From Mariniblastus sp. (GTDB lineage Bacteria > Planctomycetota > Planctomycetia > Pirellulales > Pirellulaceae), in NCBI GenBank assembly GCA_022447555.1, contig JAKVBF010000013.1, positions 62,001 to 126,000 of the forward strand: a DNA stretch of 64,000 bases, read 5' to 3'. The notes below the pieces were generated by a model, which saw only the letters and a list, made by a program, of their open reading frames with translations, ran no database searches and was not told the DNA's origin. Below, piece after piece: positions 50,012-59,742 of the stretch (position 1 is the stretch's first letter; each line of letters starts with the position of its first letter). The position numbers were made by a program, and so were the translations under genes.

Positions 50012-51046
50012 GTGACTCACCACAAACAGATGACTGAAGAAACCCCCGGTACGCCCGAAATTTCAGTGATCGTTCCCATTCGAAACGAGGAAGCGCACAT
50101 TGCGTCAACCCTCCGCCAATTGCTCGATCAAGAGCAGGACGGAATCGACGTCGAGATACTCGTGGCCGATGGGCGATCAACCGATCGGACGCGTGAGATT
50201 GTCTCGGAAATGGCTATAGAGAACAGTCAAATTCGCCTTTTTGATAATCCGATAAAACTATCGAGCGGCGCTCGAAACGTCGGAGTGCAACAGGCCGCGG
50301 GACAATACCTTTTAATCATCGACGGTCATTGTGAAATTCCAAGTCGCACTTACTTTAAGAATCTTAAAGCGGCTTTCGAACGAACGGGAGCCGACTGCCT
50401 TGGCCGCCCGCAACCTTTAGACGTCACAAACGCTACATTGTTGCAACAGGCGATCGCAGCAGCCCGGAACTCAAGGCTAGGACATCACCCTGACTCATTT
50501 ATCTATTCACAAAAAGAGCTGAAGGTACCCGCGATTAGTGTCGCCGTGGCCTACAAACGAGAGGTCTTCGACCAGGTAGGTCCGTTCGATACGGGGTTTG
50601 ATGCTTGCGAAGACTGTGAACTTAATCATCGGATCGACCAAGCCGGATTGACTTGCTTCCTAGTGCCTGAGCTAGCTGTCAAATACCAACCTCGAAACTC
50701 TTTAACGGGGCTGTTCAAACAACTGACCCGTTACGGGCGAGGACGGGTCAGACTGGCTCGCAAGCATGCCGAACGATTATCGTTATCATCGTTACTTCCA
50801 GCACTCTTCCTGATCGGTCTATTGACAGGGCCGCTCTTCGCTTCTCTCATTCCTTTATTAGGCTACGTATACTGGGGTGTCATCTCGTTTTATCTCATTT
50901 TGGTAGTCGGCTTTTCTTGCATCGCAGCATGGAATAACGCCAACAAGCGGATTATCGCCTGGCTACCGATTGTATTTTTCACAGTTCACCTCGGTTCGGG
51001 TTGGGGTGTGATACGAGAGTTCATGACACGCCCCAAACAGCGCTGA
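50012..51046 (+). CDS. Glycosyltransferase family 2
   Basis: ISVIVPIRNEEAHIASTLRQLLDQ; EILVADGRSTDRTREIV; GARNVGVQQAAGQYLLIIDGH; ATG alternative start at 50030. Confidence 0.9.
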   Translation: MTHHKQMTEETPGTPEISVIVPIRNEEAHIASTLRQLLDQEQDGIDVEILVADGRSTDRTREIVSEMAIENSQIRLFDNPIKLSSGARNVGVQQAAGQYLLIIDGHCEIPSRTYFKNLKAAFERTGADCLGRPQPLDVTNATLLQQAIAAARNSRLGHHPDSFIYSQKELKVPAISVAVAYKREVFDQVGPFDTGFDACEDCELNHRIDQAGLTCFLVPELAVKYQPRNSLTGLFKQLTRYGRGRVRLARKHAERLSLSSLLPALFLIGLLTGPLFASLIPLLGYVYWGVISFYLILVVGFSCIAAWNNANKRIIAWLPIVFFTVHLGSGWGVIREFMTRPKQR

Positions 51047-51054
51047 TACAACTA

Positions 51055-52293
51055 ATGAACTTGCCACCAAACCCAATGCGAGTCGCCATTGTTGATGAAG
51101 AATTCCCCTATCCGGTTAATTCAGGGAAACGGATACGAACACTTAATTTAGTCAAACGATTGGCCCAAACACACGATGTAAGATACATCGCTCATCAAAA
51201 TGCCGATGACTCGGAATTGGCAGAGGCCATTAAGCACTTTGCCAAAATCGGAATCAAGACGACTCAAATTCCTCGAAAAATACAGGTAAAATCGGGGTTC
51301 CAATTTTATGCGAAACTGGGAGCCAACCTTCTCTCACCACTACCCTATTCGGTCTCCTCTCATACGAGTCAAGCAATGCGTCGTGAGGTAGAGCGACTCG
51401 ACGCAAGTGGTGAAATTGATCTATGGCATTGTGAATGGACTCCTTATGCCGAGTTATTTCGCGGCCTTAATACAAAACCCTTGGTGATTGCCGCCCATAA
51501 CGTGGAATCTTTGATTTGGCAGCGATACACCGAGTCGGAAGCCAACCCGATCAAGCGATGGTATATCAAAAAGCAGTGGAGAAAATTTGAAACTTTTGAG
51601 CGTTGGGCATTCGCCAGGGCCACACGAACCATCATGGTCAGCGAGCCAGATGCAATCTTGGCACGAAATCGTTTCGGCGCGGATAACTTAGACGTGGTTG
51701 AAAATGGTGTCGACGTGCAAAAATATCAACCGCTTCTACAGGAACGAAACCCCAAGGAGATGATCTTTTTGGGAAGTCTCGACTGGCGTCCCAATCTGGA
51801 TGGATTGTCAGTGTTTTTGGAGACTGTCATGCCGGAACTGGCGAAGCGAAAGCCAGACCTTATTTTCTCGATTGTCGGCCGCAAACCCCCTGAATGGCTC
51901 ATCCAACGCGCCGAGTCAGATCCTCAAATACATCTCCACGCAGATGTTCCTAAGGTACTTCCCTATTTATCTCGTGCGGGATTGATGGTTGTTCCATTGC
52001 GAGTCGGCGGAGGCTCAAGATTGAAAATCATCGAAGCGGCTGCCAACGGACTACCGGTGGTGAGCACTCGCGTGGGCGCCGAAGGTCTTGAGTTCCAACC
52101 AGCTAAAGATTATTTTGCAAGTGAGAGCATTGAAACGTTAGCGGAGCCAATTCTCAAAGCCTTGGACGATCCTCAACTCGCCCTCCAAACGGCCCAACAT
52201 GCAAAACAATTGGCCGAGCAACAATACGACTGGGATACACTCGCTCAGCGGCAAGCTGCCAGTTGGGAAATGGCAGTAGGTGCTCAAGAATGA
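51055..52293 (+). CDS. Glycosyltransferase family 4
   Basis: PYPVNSGKRIRTLNLVKRLAQTHDVRYIA; NVVENGVDV-type segment (LDVVENGVDVQKYQP); PLRVGGGSRLKIIEAAANGLPVVSTRVGAEGL; start trimmed to ATG 51055. Confidence 0.9.
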   Translation: MNLPPNPMRVAIVDEEFPYPVNSGKRIRTLNLVKRLAQTHDVRYIAHQNADDSELAEAIKHFAKIGIKTTQIPRKIQVKSGFQFYAKLGANLLSPLPYSVSSHTSQAMRREVERLDASGEIDLWHCEWTPYAELFRGLNTKPLVIAAHNVESLIWQRYTESEANPIKRWYIKKQWRKFETFERWAFARATRTIMVSEPDAILARNRFGADNLDVVENGVDVQKYQPLLQERNPKEMIFLGSLDWRPNLDGLSVFLETVMPELAKRKPDLIFSIVGRKPPEWLIQRAESDPQIHLHADVPKVLPYLSRAGLMVVPLRVGGGSRLKIIEAAANGLPVVSTRVGAEGLEFQPAKDYFASESIETLAEPILKALDDPQLALQTAQHAKQLAEQQYDWDTLAQRQAASWEMAVGAQE

Positions 52294-53414
52294 ACATCCT
52301 ACATTTGACATCATCCCGTTTCTTCGGCGGTCCGGAGCGGCAGATGCTTGGCTTGGCCGAGGCACTCCATCCAGACGTCGAAACCTCATTCGCCTCATTT
52401 TCGGAAGGTGGGCGTAACGCCGAGTTTCTGAACCACGTCCGCCAGGCTGGGTTTCAGGCGGTTGGTCTCCAACATGACACACCCAAACTTCTGGCGGCCC
52501 GGAATGAGGTTAGCCAACTCATTCAAAGCAACGACATGCACGTCCTTCTATGCCACGGCTACAAAGCGGGGATCGTGGGGTGGTTTGCCGCCCGCAAGGC
52601 TGGGATTCCCGCGATCGCCGTTTCACGGGGATGGACGGGGGAAGACTGGAAAGTACGAATGTATGAGCGTTTGGACCGACTGATGCTACGACGAATGGAC
52701 CGTGTGGTTTGCGTGTCACATGGTCAAGCAGAGAAAGTCAAAAAATTGGGCGTGCGGCCAGATCGTATCGAAGTCATTCACAACGCCATTGATTGTGCCC
52801 GATTCACTACTCCGGACCCTCTCTATCGAAAGCAGCTGCTCGACTTTTTTCCAGAATCCGTGCGTGGTCAAGTCCGGTTCGTAGCCGGATCGGCCGGGCG
52901 CCTCAGCCCGGAAAAGGGCTTTGACATTCTGATCGAAGCGGCCAAACCCTTACTGTTGGAAGATCCGCAAATGGGATTTATTCTATTCGGTGAGGGTGGC
53001 ATGCGAGAAACGCTTCAAGCTCAGATCGACCAAGCCTGCATTGGAAACCGTTTCCGTCTAGTGGGCTACACCGACAGCCTAGATCAATTCATGCCATGTC
53101 TTGATCTTTTCGTTCAATCATCTCACACCGAAGGCTTACCCAACGTTCTGCTAGAGGCAACCGCAGCAGGGGTCCCCATTGTTGCTACCGATGTTGGAGG
53201 GACAGTTGAAGTAGTGCAGTCGGGAGAATATTGTCAGTTGTTAGAGCCCGGTGATAGCAAGCGTCTGTCTGAGTCTATCTTAAAAATCAAAACGGCTTCC
53301 GGCCCGATGCCAAATTCCTCGGAACGGCTATCGAAAGAATTCGGGTTTTTAAAGCAACGAGAACGTTACCTCTCGCTGTTTCATTCCCTCTCGCAGGGAA
53401 CCATCACCGCATGA
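52290..53414 (+). CDS. Glycosyltransferase family 4
   Basis: MNILHLTSSRFFGGPERQMLGLAEAL; VIHNAIDCARF; GSAGRLSPEKGFDILIEAA; SHTEGLPNVLLEATAAGVPIVATDVGG. Confidence 0.92.
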   Translation: MNILHLTSSRFFGGPERQMLGLAEALHPDVETSFASFSEGGRNAEFLNHVRQAGFQAVGLQHDTPKLLAARNEVSQLIQSNDMHVLLCHGYKAGIVGWFAARKAGIPAIAVSRGWTGEDWKVRMYERLDRLMLRRMDRVVCVSHGQAEKVKKLGVRPDRIEVIHNAIDCARFTTPDPLYRKQLLDFFPESVRGQVRFVAGSAGRLSPEKGFDILIEAAKPLLLEDPQMGFILFGEGGMRETLQAQIDQACIGNRFRLVGYTDSLDQFMPCLDLFVQSSHTEGLPNVLLEATAAGVPIVATDVGGTVEVVQSGEYCQLLEPGDSKRLSESILKIKTASGPMPNSSERLSKEFGFLKQRERYLSLFHSLSQGTITA

Positions 53415-54616
53415 GACAAGGGAACGAAAAAACGAAGGGCAAAATCATTCTCCAAAGAGCGCTGTTTACCTGTTTGTTCGGGGCCGTGATTTTGTGCGGA
53501 TTACTCGTCATCAATCTTGGCTGGAAAGTTTACCGGTGGGATGTATCTATTTGGGCCTACCATTATTTAACCGCCGAAAACCCGGATTCGATGATCCCCG
53601 ACAGTGAAAAGCATCTTATCTTTGTGATGGTTGACCACTACGAACACGGCGGACCCAAAAACAAGAAACGAGGTGCTAGAGAAAATGATATTTGGTGCGA
53701 TAAGTTTATGGAGATATCAGATCGCCATATAGATGATTTCGGCAACCGATTTCGCTACACGTGGTTTTACCCCTATGACCACAAGAATGATGAGATCATG
53801 GTGAGGCTGTCAAAGATGGCTTATCTCGGGTACGGAGAAACGGAACTTCACTGGCATTTGGGTTCAAAATCGGGTGTAAACAGGCAAAACTTTTCGGTCA
53901 AATTAGACGAAGCGATTGAATGGTATCAATCCTACGGAGCGCTCATTACTGCCGAAGATTCGAAAACGGCCTTTGCCTATATTGCAGGCGTCTGGGATTT
54001 GGACGCCGGTGGAGGAGGAGTGACCACCCACGGAATCACAAATCAGATCCAGCAACTCGTCGACCGAGGTTGCTATGCGGACTTTACATTTTCCACTATT
54101 GGTACCCCCGCGCAACCATCCACCGTCAATTCCCTTTACTACGTCGTGGACGATCCCAAAGAACCAAAATCCTATGATGCGGGTGAGCATGCTAGGGTAG
54201 GCCACGCTGTCGACCAACAACTTTTGATATTCCAGGGACCCACGGCGATTTCTTGGAACGGCTATCTTGAATACGGAGCCATCGAAGACGACCCCATATT
54301 CGAAGACCATCGTATTAACAAATGGATTGACTCCAACATTCACGTCCATGGCCGACCCGAATGGATCTTCGTGAAAGTCTATTCCCATGGAGCACAATCC
54401 CAGCACGTGGTTCTCGATCAGGACATGGATAAAATGCTTTCCGCATTGCGACAAGAAACAAAGCAACGCGATATAAAACTCCATTTCATGACTGCGCGCG
54501 AGGCATTCAACGTAATCAAAAGTGCGGAAGACGGAAAACAGGGAAATCCAGAAGACTACCGTGATTACCGGATCGGCAAGTATCGCAACATGGTGGAAAC
54601 GTACGATTCAACATAG
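53411..54616 (+). CDS. Membrane-anchored polysaccharide-deacetylase-like protein
   Basis: N-terminal TM; HLIFVMVDHYEHGG; ETELHWHLGS; FVKVYSHGAQSQH; 4-nt overlap with preceding GT gene. Confidence 0.5.
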   Translation: MRQGNEKTKGKIILQRALFTCLFGAVILCGLLVINLGWKVYRWDVSIWAYHYLTAENPDSMIPDSEKHLIFVMVDHYEHGGPKNKKRGARENDIWCDKFMEISDRHIDDFGNRFRYTWFYPYDHKNDEIMVRLSKMAYLGYGETELHWHLGSKSGVNRQNFSVKLDEAIEWYQSYGALITAEDSKTAFAYIAGVWDLDAGGGGVTTHGITNQIQQLVDRGCYADFTFSTIGTPAQPSTVNSLYYVVDDPKEPKSYDAGEHARVGHAVDQQLLIFQGPTAISWNGYLEYGAIEDDPIFEDHRINKWIDSNIHVHGRPEWIFVKVYSHGAQSQHVVLDQDMDKMLSALRQETKQRDIKLHFMTAREAFNVIKSAEDGKQGNPEDYRDYRIGKYRNMVETYDST

Positions 54617-54726
54617 CACTTTATCATCAAAGCAGTTAAAGCAACAACGGGAAAGCAGCCGTAGCCAACGCGACTAAGAGCTCAGAATAAGTCAAATTTT
54701 AAGGATGTAACATAAGTACCAATCTG

Positions 54727-55839
54727 ATGGAACAACCCGAGCCACTACGAATTTGCTATGTGATCGACAACCTTTCTCGGGCCGGTACTGAGATGCAATT
54801 ACGTCTATTGCTTCAGAGTCTCGACCGCAGTCTCGTCACTCCTCACCTTTGTTTGCTGAACGGGGAGTCCGAGGGGAGTAGGGGACTGGAGCCAGATGAC
54901 ATCACTATAACGCGATTGGGCATCCAAAGACTGGCTTCTTTCTCAGCCTTTGTGGGGGCGTTACGCTTCAGAACGTTCTTGAAACAAAACAGGATACAAA
55001 TCATTCAGTCGTTTTTCCCCGACAGCATCCGTTTTGCGAGCCCCATCGCAAAATTGTGCGGTGTCCGTGAAGTCCTAGGAACCCGGCGAAACATTGGGCA
55101 TTGGATGACTCGAGGAGACAAACGCATCGCAAAATTTTACAATCGTTTTTTCATCGACAAGATCATTGCCAACTGCGAGTCGGCGCGCCAATCTGTTATC
55201 GATCAGGAAAATGCCGACCCATCCCGTGTTCTGGTCATCCCCAACGGGATTGATCTGAAGCGATTTGCATCTTGCTCGACATGGCGACTCAAAGATCGTG
55301 CCGAATCGACGACCGTCGGAATGGTGGGCAACCTGCGGCCTGTCAAAGGACCTGACCTCTTTATCGACGCAGCAAAATTATTACTGCAAAAGGATGACAA
55401 ACTTTGTTTTAAAATAGCGGGTGAAGGGAATCGCTCCCGATATCAGCAACAAATTAATGAATTGGGTATTCAGGACCAGTTTCAATTGCTCGGATCCGTT
55501 TCGGACATACCAGGATTACTCTCGACATTCGACATTGCGATCTTGCCGTCGCGAGCCGAAGGGATGCCCAATGCAGTACTGGAATACATGGCTGCCGGGC
55601 GGCCTATTGTGGCCACACAAGTAGGAGGCACGCCGGAGTTGATCCAGCATGATTCTTCTGGCATCCTTACCAAACCAGAGTCTCCAATAGAGCTAGCCGC
55701 CGGAATTCAAAGACTCCTCGACAATCCAAATCTCGCAGAACAACTTGCTCAGGCCGCTCAAGACGGGGCCCGTAAACGGCATGATATCCACCGAATTTCT
55801 GAAGAACACACCACCTTATACCAAAATGACATCGTCTAA
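54727..55839 (+). CDS. Glycosyltransferase family 4
   Basis: NLSRAGTEMQLRLLLQSLD; VIPNGIDLKRF; VGNLRPVKGPDLFIDAAKLL; SRAEGMPNAVLEYMAAGRPIVATQVGGTPELI. Confidence 0.92.
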   Translation: MEQPEPLRICYVIDNLSRAGTEMQLRLLLQSLDRSLVTPHLCLLNGESEGSRGLEPDDITITRLGIQRLASFSAFVGALRFRTFLKQNRIQIIQSFFPDSIRFASPIAKLCGVREVLGTRRNIGHWMTRGDKRIAKFYNRFFIDKIIANCESARQSVIDQENADPSRVLVIPNGIDLKRFASCSTWRLKDRAESTTVGMVGNLRPVKGPDLFIDAAKLLLQKDDKLCFKIAGEGNRSRYQQQINELGIQDQFQLLGSVSDIPGLLSTFDIAILPSRAEGMPNAVLEYMAAGRPIVATQVGGTPELIQHDSSGILTKPESPIELAAGIQRLLDNPNLAEQLAQAAQDGARKRHDIHRISEEHTTLYQNDIV

Positions 55840-55881
55840 ATTATTCCATTCCGAATCTCCTTCAAACGCTAGGCACTCACC

Positions 55882-57147
55882 ATGATCTGGCTTTTGATCG
55901 GATATATGTACCTTTTCATTCATCGCCCTTTCGAAATCTGGGACTGGCTGGCTGTTCTTCGGGTAGAGCGTGTGTTCATGTTGATAACGCTGGCTTACTG
56001 GGCACTCGTGGCTAAGAAATCATGGACCTCGAACCGACTCAATCTGGGAGTTGCGCTATTTACGTTATCGTTCTGCCTTTCGACGGCTTTTAGCCAGTAC
56101 GTCGGTTTCAGCAACCTCGGCGTTCAAGATTGGCTGAAGCTACTCGTCTTCTATTTCCTGGTCATCACCTCGGTAAATCGACCGCAGGATTTGAAGCTTC
56201 TGATCATTGCTTTTGTCGTGATCGCCGGTATTTACGAGCTACACTCCCTACGAGAATTTTTCAATGGCCGCCGTGTCTACCGAATGGGAACGTGGCGGAT
56301 GGTCGCCGTAACTCGCACCTTATCGGACCCCAACAGCTTTGCTGCAACAACCAACACTTTCATCCCAATGCTCCTGCCCTTAACGCTGTTTGCAAAACAA
56401 CGATGGCAAAAACTTACGCTACTCGGCTTACTGGCCCTGTTTCTCCTGACCATTTTCTTGACGGGTTCCCGCTCCGGCTTGATCGCCTTAATCGCTTTGG
56501 TTGTCGGGGTTATCCTGTGTACTAAACATCGTTGGAAAATCTTGCCAGTCATCATCCTAATCCCAATATTACTCTGGGGTTTTTTGCCAGAAGATTTACA
56601 GCAGCGTTACCGAACCATCATTGATCCCTCTTCAGGACCGGCCAACGCTAAACAGTCGGCTGACTCTCGAGTCGAATTTTTCTGGGCTGCCACCAAAATA
56701 TGGAACCGTGAACCGATTTTCGGCGTCGGTCCGAATGCTTTTAAAACTGCCAGCGGTATCGGAAAGGCTCCGCATTCACTATACGCCCAAACCATCTCCG
56801 ATTTCGGTACTCTTGGCGTCATCGCATTGGGTATACTGCTGCTTTGTTTTGCCACTAACTTCTTTCAGGCCCGAAATACTTTTAAGCCCGTCAGCGACGA
56901 TCAGTGGGCGAGGTTTCACTATTTCGTAGTCATTGCCTCCACGGTTGGAATTCTTCAGCTATTGGTTCTTGGATTCGCAGGCCACAACCTTCTACGTTTC
57001 ACCTGGATTTGGTATGCCGCCTTTGCAGCAGCGGGAATGAAATTCCTACAAGAGCGCCGAAATGATCTCGACCAAAGCGACGCATCGCCCGAAACCACAC
57101 CGGCTGAAATTGCTGCCACTCAAAAAAAAGACTCGCAACGAGAATGA
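55882..57147 (+). CDS. O-antigen ligase / Wzy-like membrane protein
   Basis: Multi-TM; TLSDPNSFAATTNTFIPMLLPL; TGSRSGLIALIALVVG; EPIFGVGPNAFKTASGIGKAPHSLYAQTISDFGTLGVIAL. Confidence 0.88.
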   Translation: MIWLLIGYMYLFIHRPFEIWDWLAVLRVERVFMLITLAYWALVAKKSWTSNRLNLGVALFTLSFCLSTAFSQYVGFSNLGVQDWLKLLVFYFLVITSVNRPQDLKLLIIAFVVIAGIYELHSLREFFNGRRVYRMGTWRMVAVTRTLSDPNSFAATTNTFIPMLLPLTLFAKQRWQKLTLLGLLALFLLTIFLTGSRSGLIALIALVVGVILCTKHRWKILPVIILIPILLWGFLPEDLQQRYRTIIDPSSGPANAKQSADSRVEFFWAATKIWNREPIFGVGPNAFKTASGIGKAPHSLYAQTISDFGTLGVIALGILLLCFATNFFQARNTFKPVSDDQWARFHYFVVIASTVGILQLLVLGFAGHNLLRFTWIWYAAFAAAGMKFLQERRNDLDQSDASPETTPAEIAATQKKDSQRE

Positions 57148-58220
57148 AACACTCATTTTTCAACTTGCTGAAGAAAACACTCTACTGGCTCTGCTTGCTG
57201 CATCTTTACTTGCGGCTGGAACACTTCGTCGGCTGGAAACGTTCCGTTATTTCCCTCTGTTTCCACAGTACACCTGAGTCCGTGACCTCGGAAGCTATTT
57301 CGATTCTCGAGAGGGGTACAAGTAGAAAATCTTTTGAGAATCAAATCGAGATATTATCGAAATGGCTACAACCCATCGATGATCAACAATTGCTCAATTG
57401 GTTCCGCCGCACAACAAGCCTTAAAAAAGACGGACTGCTGGTGACGTTCGACGACGGTTACAAGAATAACCAAACGGTCGCCACCCCCATTCTTCAATCG
57501 AAAGGTGTTCCTGGCCTTATCTTCATTCCCACGGGCTTCATCAGTTGCCGCAAACGATTCTGGTGGTCTCGTCTATCGGATGCAATGCGTGCAATGGAGC
57601 CAAACCAATGGAAATCGCTTGGCGATAAACAACTCCCCTCGGACATATTAAAAGTCGTCGCCGACGAGGACTTAGCGAATTGGTCAAGTCGCAAGAAGGC
57701 AAGGCGTAGAATTGCTTTATGGCTTAATCAAAATGGAACATCTAATTCAGTGATTCAAGCGATTGAGTCCGTGACGACGCCACAGCATGACCCAAACATG
57801 GCATTGTTGAATTGGGACGACATAAAAACATTGTCCTCCTCCGGTGTGATTCATTTTGGTTCCCACACCCACACCCATCCATCCTTAACACAGCTAACCA
57901 CTCTAGAGATTGGCTCCGAACTGCAAGCCGGTTCTGAGAGTTTCAAGGAACATCTTGGCTCGTTACCATTGAGCTTGGCTTATCCAGGCGGTCACGTCGA
58001 TCAGCGTGTGGAAAATCAAGCCGCTGATGCAGGCTTCCTACTAGCGTTCACCACGCAACAGGGAATCATCCGTCAATCGATGAACCGCTTGCAGCTCCCG
58101 CGACTTTATCTCGGATTCTCCAAGCCCTATGAGATTTATTTTTCTTTGGTCTTGATCAACCTCGCCAAATACGCACCTGCAAGATTCGAAGCGACGATAC
58201 TCCGTTTGGCACGATCTTAG
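57144..58220 (+). CDS. Polysaccharide deacetylase (NodB-like)
   Basis: LLVTFDDGYKNNQTVATPIL; HFGSHTHTHPSLTQL; LAYPGGHVDQRV; 4-nt overlap with preceding gene. Confidence 0.9.
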   Translation: MKHSFFNLLKKTLYWLCLLHLYLRLEHFVGWKRSVISLCFHSTPESVTSEAISILERGTSRKSFENQIEILSKWLQPIDDQQLLNWFRRTTSLKKDGLLVTFDDGYKNNQTVATPILQSKGVPGLIFIPTGFISCRKRFWWSRLSDAMRAMEPNQWKSLGDKQLPSDILKVVADEDLANWSSRKKARRRIALWLNQNGTSNSVIQAIESVTTPQHDPNMALLNWDDIKTLSSSGVIHFGSHTHTHPSLTQLTTLEIGSELQAGSESFKEHLGSLPLSLAYPGGHVDQRVENQAADAGFLLAFTTQQGIIRQSMNRLQLPRLYLGFSKPYEIYFSLVLINLAKYAPARFEATILRLARS

Positions 58221-58320
58221 CAAACAAAAAACAACTGTTCTTTACCCGTTAAAACGCCAACGTTTATATTGGCGAGAACCGCCACTCTCCTAACTCCTTC
58301 GTAACAATATTAAAACAACC

Positions 58321-59691
58321 GTGTCCCTCCATCAAAAAGTCGCAAACCGAATACTGTTCCCACTCGATTGTGTGAGGAACGGTTCACTGGATATTATCCG
58401 ATACATGAGGGAGTTTGAGCGCTCACAATTTCTTCCTCGCCAGCAACTCGAAGAATTATCTTTTTCTCGTTTGCAGACCGTTCTTAAGTACGCTTATGCA
58501 AACGTTGCGTTCTATCGAAATGCTTTCGACGCGCGAGGTCTCAAACCGTCACACGTCCAGACAATGAGTGACTTGAAAGCCTTTCCCATTTTGGAAAAGG
58601 AGCACATTCAAAACCATATTGACGAGCTTGTTTCGCGTGAGTTCGCCAAGAGCGAGCTTCTGCTCGATCGAACAGGCGGCTCCACCGGTGCTCCAATCGA
58701 GTACTACTACAGTAAGCAAAGATATCATTCCAGAAAAGCGGCAACTTGGCGTCACAATGGCTTTGTCGACTGGCGAATCGGCGACAAAGCCGCCGTCCTT
58801 TGGGGAGCCTCACGTGATCTTCCCGAGCCGAAGCTTAAACAAAAATTACGCAACCTGATTCTAGATAGGACTCTTTTTTTCAATACGGCCGGATTCCAAC
58901 CGCAGGCCATTGTGCAATTCAACGACCAGCTAAAGAAATTTCGACCGAAGGTCGTATTGGCGTATGCCAACTCACTGGCTCTGTTTGCGAAATATCTGCA
59001 GGCCGAGAGGATCCAGCCCTATTCACCTAAAGCAATCATCACATCTGCCGAAACGCTGACCCCCGAAAACCGCAGACTAATCGAGGCCACTTTTGGAGCA
59101 CCGGTCTTCAATCGCTATGGCTCCAGAGAATTTTCGGTCATCGCGTCCGAATGCCCAAAACGGGATGGCCTTCACGTGATGTCCGAGGGTCTATTTGTTG
59201 AGATCATGAAAGATGGCCGGCATGTAGAAAAGGGAGAAACCGGGGAACTGATCATCACCGACCTCCTTAATTTTGCGATGCCGCTGATTCGCTATCGGAT
59301 CGGGGATGCGGCATCCTGGGCTTCTGGCGACTGTTCCTGCGGGCGAGGTCTGCCGCGGCTGTCCGGGATTGCGGGCCGAACGACCGACTTCCTCGTGGGC
59401 GCTGACGGCCGGCTATGCTCAGGGGCTGTGTTAACCGTCGCCATGGTCGCGCAACGTCCCAGTCTGGGACAAGTTCAACTTGAGCAAAACGAACGCGGAC
59501 GAATCATCTGTCGCATCGCTCCCAAGAGCGGCGTCAAGATGTTCCCCGAAGATCGACAGTTCTTAATCGATCAAGTCAGACAGTACCTTGGCGATGGAAC
59601 GGCCATCGAATTTGATATTGTGTCTCGAATCGAACACGAGACCAGCGGAAAATATCGCTTTTCAAAATCCACCGTTAAGGACCTTTTTTAA
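58321..59691 (+). CDS. CapK / phenylacetate-CoA ligase-like AMP-forming enzyme
   Basis: LLDRTGGSTGAPIEYYYSKQ; NRYGSREFSVIASECPKRDGLHV; ELIITDLLNFAMPLIRYRIGDAA; GTG start. Confidence 0.9.
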   Translation: MSLHQKVANRILFPLDCVRNGSLDIIRYMREFERSQFLPRQQLEELSFSRLQTVLKYAYANVAFYRNAFDARGLKPSHVQTMSDLKAFPILEKEHIQNHIDELVSREFAKSELLLDRTGGSTGAPIEYYYSKQRYHSRKAATWRHNGFVDWRIGDKAAVLWGASRDLPEPKLKQKLRNLILDRTLFFNTAGFQPQAIVQFNDQLKKFRPKVVLAYANSLALFAKYLQAERIQPYSPKAIITSAETLTPENRRLIEATFGAPVFNRYGSREFSVIASECPKRDGLHVMSEGLFVEIMKDGRHVEKGETGELIITDLLNFAMPLIRYRIGDAASWASGDCSCGRGLPRLSGIAGRTTDFLVGADGRLCSGAVLTVAMVAQRPSLGQVQLEQNERGRIICRIAPKSGVKMFPEDRQFLIDQVRQYLGDGTAIEFDIVSRIEHETSGKYRFSKSTVKDLF

Positions 59692-59742
59692 AGAACGGCA
59701 CTATGTTTCATTTGGGCAGAACCGACCAACAATAAACGATTA

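Noticed and set aside
58207-58222. TGGCAC-N5-TAGCA, resembling a sigma-54 -24/-12 promoter
   Set aside because: Imperfect -12 element and it coincides with the coding end (RLARS*) of the deacetylase gene; likely chance.
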